Part shown: positions 42,495 through 47,468 of the stretch, piece by piece
How the letters are laid out: each line of letters opens with the position of its first letter
Numbering within the stretch: position 1 is the first letter of the stretch
Assembly (NCBI GenBank): GCA_022842685.1
Contig: JALHPC010000020.1
Coordinates: 1-47,468 of the forward strand
DNA from: Candidatus Kapaibacterium sp.
Lineage (GTDB): Bacteria; Bacteroidota; Ignavibacteria; Kapaibacteriales; Kapaibacteriaceae
Direction of reading: 5' to 3'
DNA length: 47,468 bases
The notes under the pieces: model-generated
The model's database searches: none
Told to the model about the DNA's origin: nothing
The model's input: the letters and a program-made list of their open reading frames with translations, nothing else
Position numbers and translations under genes: made by a program

Positions 42495-43567
42495 TGGCCA
42501 TGCAACACGCGGCTATGGATCTTCCGCCGATAACCGATCGTGAGCGAGCGATTCTTCGTGCAGTCGTTCACTTGTATGTGCTTCATGCGTCGCCAGTAGG
42601 TTCACGGTACTTGTCGAAGTATCTTGAACGTGAGTTAAAACTGAGTCCGGCCACGATTCGAAACGTCATGGTCGATCTCGAGGAACGAGGTTATATAACG
42701 CATCCGCATTTATCTGCAGGTCGAGTTCCAACCGACATGGGCTATCGACTCTATGTTGATTCACTCATGGACATCGAACGACTTTCGGCTGAGGAGCAAG
42801 ACAATGTGGTAACGTCGCTGCTGCATGTACCTCGCGAACACTTACTGCGCGATGCGTCGCGCCTGTTGGGTACGCTTTCACAGTACGTTGCCGTGGTACA
42901 GTCTCCAATCCTTCGCGATGTACGCGTCCGGAAGGTCGAGATGATCGAGTTGAGCTCTGATCGGGTCCTTGTCGTTCTAGCGCTTGAGTCGGACATCGTT
43001 CGTACGCTAAGCATTGAAACGGACGCAGACCCAAACCGGAGTTCTCTTGCGGACATTTCACGGTTTGTAAACGAACGTCTTGCTGGTCATTCACTCCGCG
43101 ATATCCCATCGCTCTTCCCTGACGTCCTTGGTGCTAATGGTAGCGACACACCAACATTGGTTCGACTGTTCTTAGAGCAGGCCGAGCGGTTGGCCGATAG
43201 CGCAGGCGTCGTACCTGAGACCGTCCATGTTGCGGGCACAACTCAACTCCTCACGCATCCCGAGTTTGTCGATCCTCGGCGCCTTCGCTCCATTATCGAA
43301 CTTGTCGAGAACGAAGACGTCATCGTCCACCTCCTCGAGCCAACAGCGTCGGGAGATGGCGTAAGTGTACGCATCGGCGACGAGTTAGGTAATGAGCTTC
43401 TGCGCGATTACAGCCTGGTAACAACACAGTACACTGTTGGCTCGGTATCAGGCTCAGTTGGCCTCATTGGCCCCAAGCGCATGCCCTACGGTAGGGTTAT
43501 CTCCCTCGTTGATGTTGTATCGCATGTTATCGCCTCGCGGTACGCCAACGATACCTCGAACACATAA
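42494..43567 (+). CDS. hrcA: Heat-inducible transcription repressor HrcA
   Basis: A 357-residue repressor. It opens with a winged helix-turn-helix (TDRERAILRAVVHLYV, SPVGSRYLSKYLE, LSPATIRNVMVDLEERGYITHPHLSAGRVPTDMGYRLYVDSL), which is diagnostic of HrcA. A GAF-like domain and the C-terminal dimerisation/GroEL-sensing region follow (GSVSGSVGLIGPKRMPYGRVISLVDVVSH). It binds CIRCE elements; none with the consensus TTAGCACTC-N9-GAGTGCTAA is seen here, so its targets may be elsewhere or diverged. The start at 42494 shares a base with the stop of the GH2-like gene. It precedes grpE and dnaJ; dnaK is absent from the window. Confidence 0.95.
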   Translation: MAMQHAAMDLPPITDRERAILRAVVHLYVLHASPVGSRYLSKYLERELKLSPATIRNVMVDLEERGYITHPHLSAGRVPTDMGYRLYVDSLMDIERLSAEEQDNVVTSLLHVPREHLLRDASRLLGTLSQYVAVVQSPILRDVRVRKVEMIELSSDRVLVVLALESDIVRTLSIETDADPNRSSLADISRFVNERLAGHSLRDIPSLFPDVLGANGSDTPTLVRLFLEQAERLADSAGVVPETVHVAGTTQLLTHPEFVDPRRLRSIIELVENEDVIVHLLEPTASGDGVSVRIGDELGNELLRDYSLVTTQYTVGSVSGSVGLIGPKRMPYGRVISLVDVVSHVIASRYANDTSNT

Positions 43568-43580
43568 AATCCCGTGACGT

Positions 43581-43608
43581 TCGTCTACGGCGCGCTGGCG
43601 TTAGACGA
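43581..43608. promoter_or_regulatory. Inverted repeat between hrcA and grpE
   Basis: Perfect 7-base arms TCGTCTA (43581-43587) and TAGACGA (43602-43608) around a GC-rich 14-base spacer. It lies in the 104-base gap before grpE. It may be an operator for the grpE-dnaJ unit or an mRNA hairpin; it is not a CIRCE consensus. Confidence 0.3.
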
Positions 43609-43671
43609 TGCCCCCTATCGCATCGAATTGCCGAGCCAATTACGATATGAACTATGCACCAAGGAACAATC

Positions 43672-44211
43672 ATGAACGAAGCAGAACAACCGAAGCACGA
43701 TTCCGACGAACCGACGATGCAAGACAGCTCGAACACTGGTGAGGAGCGCGATATTGTTCGTGAACTTGAAGAATGGAAGGACACGGCCCTTCGTACGAAA
43801 GCCGACTTCGAGAACCTACGCAGACGTATGCTTGCCCGAGAATCTGAGCTTCAGATGATGGCAGCCGAGAGAGTACTGCACAAACTTCTGCCAATCATAG
43901 ACGATCTGCATCATGCAGTTGATGCGGCGAGTGCAACGCGTGACATTGACGCGCTGTTGGCTGGATTATCGATGATCCATGACAAGGCTCACCGGCTTCT
44001 GGAATCCGAAGGTGTGTCCACCATTACAGTTGAGCCCGGAGAGCCGTTCGACGTCAACGTGCACGAGGCACTGTTGTCGCAGCCATCCGATCTTCCTGAA
44101 GGTCATGTTGTGGCGGCGTTTCAACGAGGGTACCGCCTTCACGAACGCGTACTACGGCACGCAAAGGTTGTCACATCGGCTGGTTCTGGAACAGAAGGGG
44201 TCGCCGAATGA
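43672..44211 (+). CDS. grpE: Nucleotide-exchange factor GrpE
   Basis: A 179-residue co-chaperone of DnaK. An acidic N-terminus is followed by the coiled coil (DTALRTKADFENLRRRMLARE), then LLPIIDDLHHAV and the beta domain (PFDVNVHEALLSQPSD...GYRLHERVLRHAKVVTS). The start at 43672 is preceded by AAGGA about 7 bases away, and the alternative Met at 43654 has no such site. It overlaps dnaJ by 4 bases. It has the normal length and all family landmarks. Confidence 0.95.
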   Translation: MNEAEQPKHDSDEPTMQDSSNTGEERDIVRELEEWKDTALRTKADFENLRRRMLARESELQMMAAERVLHKLLPIIDDLHHAVDAASATRDIDALLAGLSMIHDKAHRLLESEGVSTITVEPGEPFDVNVHEALLSQPSDLPEGHVVAAFQRGYRLHERVLRHAKVVTSAGSGTEGVAE

Positions 44212-45365
44212 GCCAACGCGACTATTACGAAGTTCTCGGTGTATCGAAAACCGCGTCTGCCGACGAGATTAAGTCTGCTTACCGAAAGTTGGCAATGCAG
44301 TACCACCCTGATCGTAATCCTGGTGATGCCAACGCAGAGACGATGTTTAAGGAAGCGGCGTCGGCCTACGATGTACTCAGCGACCCCGATAAACGCGCAC
44401 GCTATGACCGGTTTGGTTTTGCTGGCGCCCAAGGAAACGCACAGGGCTTTACCGATATCAACGATATCTTTTCACACTTCTCCGACATCTTTGGACAAGG
44501 GGGCGGCGGTAGCATATTCGACGCGTTCTTCGGTGGACAGGGTGGACGATCGCGCGGGCCACGGTCGATGGGAGAACCGGGTGCGGACTTACGGGTGCGC
44601 ATGCCGTTGACGTTAGAGGAGGTTGCCTCTGGGGTAGAACGTACGATCAAGATTCGTCGCTGGACGTCATGCGACACGTGTAGTGGATCTGGAGCAGCCG
44701 AAGGTTCTGGCGGAACAACCTGTACCGCCTGTAACGGCAGTGGTGAGGTACGTCAAGTGTCTAGGTCCATGTTTGGACAGTTCATCAATGTTGCACCATG
44801 TGCCAACTGCGGTGGATCTGGACAAGTGATAAAGAACCCATGCATACCATGTAAGGGAGAAGGTCGTGTAGAGGGCGAAGGCACCGTAAGTGTCACAATT
44901 CCCGCCGGTGTTCGCACAGGGAATTACCTCGAAGTACCCAAGGAAGGCAATGCCGGAAGACGTGGCGGTCCAGCAGGTAATGTCATCGTCGTCGTAGAAG
45001 AGCAAGAGCATGAACTGTTCGAGCGAAACGAAGACGACGTGTACACTGACGTCACGGTGAATTTTTCGACGGCTGCTCTTGGCGGCGATATCGAGGTGCC
45101 CACGCTCTTTGGTCCGCATACACTATCGATCGACGCAGGAACACAACCCGGAACTCTTCTACGCATGAAGGGCAAGGGAATCCCCCACCTGAACGCTCGT
45201 GGTGCTGGCGACCAATATGTACGGTTCAATGTATGGGTACCCACATCGCTCACGTCGAAGGAGAAATCGGCTTTGCGTGATTTGACTTCCAGTAAGCACT
45301 TCACCCCCGAGCCAGATGGCCGACATCGCAGTCTATTTGAACGTTTCAAGGACGTATTCTCATAA
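44208..45365 (+). CDS. dnaJ: Chaperone protein DnaJ
   Basis: A 385-residue type I J-protein. The J domain begins DYYEVLGVSKTASADEIKSA and has the HPD motif (QYHPDRNPGD). A Gly/Phe-rich linker follows, then four CxxCxGxG zinc-binding repeats (CDTCSGSG, CTACNGSG, CANCGGSG, CIPCKGEG), then the C-terminal substrate-binding domains. It stimulates DnaK ATPase and presents clients. It is encoded with grpE, ATGA-overlapped. Its stop is only 6 bases before a hairpin that buries the comEA ribosome binding site. Confidence 0.97.
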   Translation: MSQRDYYEVLGVSKTASADEIKSAYRKLAMQYHPDRNPGDANAETMFKEAASAYDVLSDPDKRARYDRFGFAGAQGNAQGFTDINDIFSHFSDIFGQGGGGSIFDAFFGGQGGRSRGPRSMGEPGADLRVRMPLTLEEVASGVERTIKIRRWTSCDTCSGSGAAEGSGGTTCTACNGSGEVRQVSRSMFGQFINVAPCANCGGSGQVIKNPCIPCKGEGRVEGEGTVSVTIPAGVRTGNYLEVPKEGNAGRRGGPAGNVIVVVEEQEHELFERNEDDVYTDVTVNFSTAALGGDIEVPTLFGPHTLSIDAGTQPGTLLRMKGKGIPHLNARGAGDQYVRFNVWVPTSLTSKEKSALRDLTSSKHFTPEPDGRHRSLFERFKDVFS

Positions 45366-45368
45366 CGT

Positions 45369-45397
45369 GGATACCTCCTTGAACAGGAGGTACCATG
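45369..45397 (+). promoter_or_regulatory. Hairpin sequestering the comEA ribosome binding site
   Basis: TACCTCCT (45372-45379) and AGGAGGTA (45385-45392) are perfectly complementary around a TGAAC loop. GG/CC (45369-45370 with 45393-45394) add two pairs across one bulged A. The 3' arm is a full-strength Shine-Dalgarno sequence and the ATG begins at 45395. Translation of comEA should need the hairpin opened, for example by ribosomes finishing dnaJ (stop at 45363-45365) or by heat. Confidence 0.75.
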
Positions 45398-45892
45398 AAG
45401 ATCTTTCATCACATTCAGTCTGCTACAGGCGCCACCAGGAGCGAGGTCGTTGTTGTTCTTGGCCTTACTGCCGTGCTGTTGTTTGGGCATGTACTCGGAC
45501 GTTGCACAAGTGGCATCGTATCACCAGTCGACGAGCCAGTATCGCACATGGAGGTTCTACGTCGGCTCGATTCACTCCTAGCGACGTCGGAACCGCGCGC
45601 TGATAGCACACCCGACGTTGCTAGCGATCGTTCTAACCGCGCCAACGCGGCCGAACATCAAACTATGCCATCGAGTTCTGTGCGAAGCACAACGTCGAAT
45701 CGCCGTATCAATCTCAATACTGCGTCGATAACACAGCTACAAACCTTGCCTGGCGTGGGGCAAGCAACAGCCGAACGCATTATTGAACATCGACGAGAGA
45801 CGCCCTTTCGACGGCCTGAGGACATTATGTTGATTCGTGGAATCGGTGAGAAGAGATATGCAAAGATGCAGCCGTTCATCGCGGCACCGTAG
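45395..45892 (+). CDS. ComEA-like helix-hairpin-helix membrane protein
   Basis: A 165-residue protein. One N-terminal membrane helix (EVVVVLGLTAVLLFGHVLG, about residues 17-35) precedes a Ser/Asp/Asn-rich linker. The C-terminal ComEA-type HhH pair follows (INLNTASITQLQTLPGVGQATAERIIEHR, then PEDIMLIRGIGEKRYAKMQPFI). In competent bacteria ComEA binds incoming DNA outside the membrane; proteins with this layout are also found in non-competent Bacteroidota. It follows dnaJ closely and its start region is folded in a hairpin (previous entry). The link to heat-shock genes is unusual. Confidence 0.85.
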   Translation: MKIFHHIQSATGATRSEVVVVLGLTAVLLFGHVLGRCTSGIVSPVDEPVSHMEVLRRLDSLLATSEPRADSTPDVASDRSNRANAAEHQTMPSSSVRSTTSNRRINLNTASITQLQTLPGVGQATAERIIEHRRETPFRRPEDIMLIRGIGEKRYAKMQPFIAAP

Positions 45893-45897
45893 TTTTG
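45890..45897 (+). promoter_or_regulatory. Candidate -7 promoter element of the DUF3822-rsmD-coaD genes
   Basis: TAGTTTTG overlapping the comEA stop, ending 4 bases before the ATG at 45902. Exact TAnnTTTG match and the same N4 spacing as the boxes before mtaB and the MBL gene. No -33 TTG. Confidence 0.4.
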
Positions 45898-45901
45898 CAT
45901 C

Positions 45902-46773
45902 ATGACAGGCACCATGTATCTTCATCACGAGCGGACGATTGTTGCGCGATGGCACGACGACGACACTCCGGTACTCGAAGGCATCGACCTTCTACCCCCT
46001 CTGTCATGGCAGCAACCGTCAGGTTCCCTGCTTGCTACATTGTCGCAGGCGACGCGGGACTGCCGTTCTGTTCGCGTTGCCGTACCAACAGCAAGAACGC
46101 CTGTGCATCGTTACCCTATCGACGATACCATGACGCACGCGCAGCGTCTGTTCGAGATTGACATTGTGCACGAGTCCTATGGCATCGACACGAATTGCCT
46201 AACCGATGTGCCACTGTCGCTTCATCGCCATGGTGCGGCACACGAGGCCCTCATCATCGTACCGCATGATACTCGGGAAGTGCTTCGCCAGCTTTCATCC
46301 GAGCTGCCAATCGAGCGTGTATTTCCTGCAGTTGTTGCCGAAGGCATGGCGCTTGCACGCGCCCTCGATGGAGTTTCGCTACGGACGGTCCTTGCCGTTG
46401 GACGTCGCGACAGCGCATGGGAGACCTTCACCGTTAGCGATGGCGGAGCGCTCACGCATTGGGGTGATCATTCTTTGGACGAAGGCAGCGACCTTGTTGC
46501 CCAGATTGTTGATGTTGCCGTTTCTACTGCCTCATCGTTGTCGACTGCGGTTGACACCGTGGTGCTGTATGGCGACGACCTGACGAAGTCAATGCTTGAC
46601 GATGTGGAACGTACGGCTGATAGCTATCGCTGGCAAGCAAGGCGACTTCAGCCCTTTTCGAGCGTTCGCACGACGCTTGGCACAGAGGACCGTTTGATGC
46701 TGATGCGTGTAGCCCACATGTTGGGCCCCATTGTGGGCCTAGTCCATTGTACACCACTCTCGATCGATATCCC

Positions 46774-46798
<25 letters not shown>
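45902..46798 (+). CDS. Hypothetical protein, DUF3822-like (possible ASKHA fold)
   Basis: A 298-residue soluble protein that I do not recognise firmly. Position is the main clue: DUF3822 family proteins commonly lie just upstream of rsmD in Bacteroidota, and this overlaps rsmD by 25 bases. It has two alpha/beta halves with segments such as EALIIVPHDTREVLRQL and AVAEGMALARALDG, then DTVVLYGDDLTK, compatible with an actin/hexokinase-like (PilM-type) fold. No clear active-site motif is visible. The name is tentative. Confidence 0.55.

Positions 46799-47468
<670 letters not shown>

Noticed and set aside
42400..43671. A search for a CIRCE element at hrcA-grpE
   Set aside because: No sequence near the consensus TTAGCACTC-N9-GAGTGCTAA was found; only a different inverted repeat is present.

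Overview
The window is a gene-dense bacterial chromosome segment with no rRNA, CRISPR array, transposase or phage gene, and no stretch over 300 bases without a gene. The type IX secretion proteins SprA and PorQ, a two-repeat (CrtYcd-type) lycopene cyclase, and repeated promoter-like TAnnTTTG boxes (several with a TTG/TTTG box 19-21 bases upstream) point to the Bacteroidota/Chlorobiota group. The moderate GC content and the mixture of HpnC/HpnD, ImuB/DnaE2 and SprA suggest a Kapabacteria- or Ignavibacteria-like lineage. That placement is an inference; no 16S gene is present.

Layout. 53-2135 (-): a three-gene operon of a ParB/SerK-like protein, a metallo-beta-lactamase-fold hydrolase and a small Rieske ferredoxin. 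2291-6722 (+): a membrane-anchored PpiD/SurA-like foldase, the squalene synthases HpnC and HpnD, and a lone NuoE. 6952-7711 (-): two small hypothetical genes plus a probable third small ORF with a non-ATG start. 7947-10998 (+): two tandem, AT-rich, helical-solenoid paralogues of unknown function. 11031-16306 (+): an SOS-type mutagenesis cassette with an operator dyad over its promoter, an XRE/UmuD-like self-cleaving regulator, an ImuB-like inactive Y-family polymerase with a clamp-binding motif, a DUF6504-like small protein and the error-prone polymerase DnaE2. 16366-17995 (+): TruA and an M48 protease. 17999-20171 (-): MtaB and an M55 peptidase. 20199-20600 (+): a FlK-like thioesterase.

20610-21983 (-) is a VWA/OmpA-like exported protein. 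From 32801 down to 22149 (-) runs one long, tightly packed gene string: ParA, ParB, a YbgC-like thioesterase, PorQ, a TPR pseudo-histidine-kinase, a TPR histidine kinase, lycopene cyclase, a degenerate tRNA-Pro-like sequence on the opposite strand, a VWA membrane protein and an 8-oxoguanine glycosylase. SprA (2240 aa) occupies 32895-39617 (-). Divergent from it, 39891-47468 (+) carries a GH2-like protein fused to a multi-pass membrane domain, then HrcA, GrpE, DnaJ, a ComEA-like HhH protein whose ribosome binding site is buried in a hairpin, a DUF3822-like protein, RsmD and the start of CoaD (cut by the window end).

The best candidates for unusual biology are the mutagenesis cassette with its operator and adjoining solenoid pair, the paired active and dead TPR kinases, the GH2-membrane fusion coupled to hrcA, the ComEA hairpin, and -7 promoter elements placed exactly 4 bases before three start codons, which suggests leaderless transcripts.
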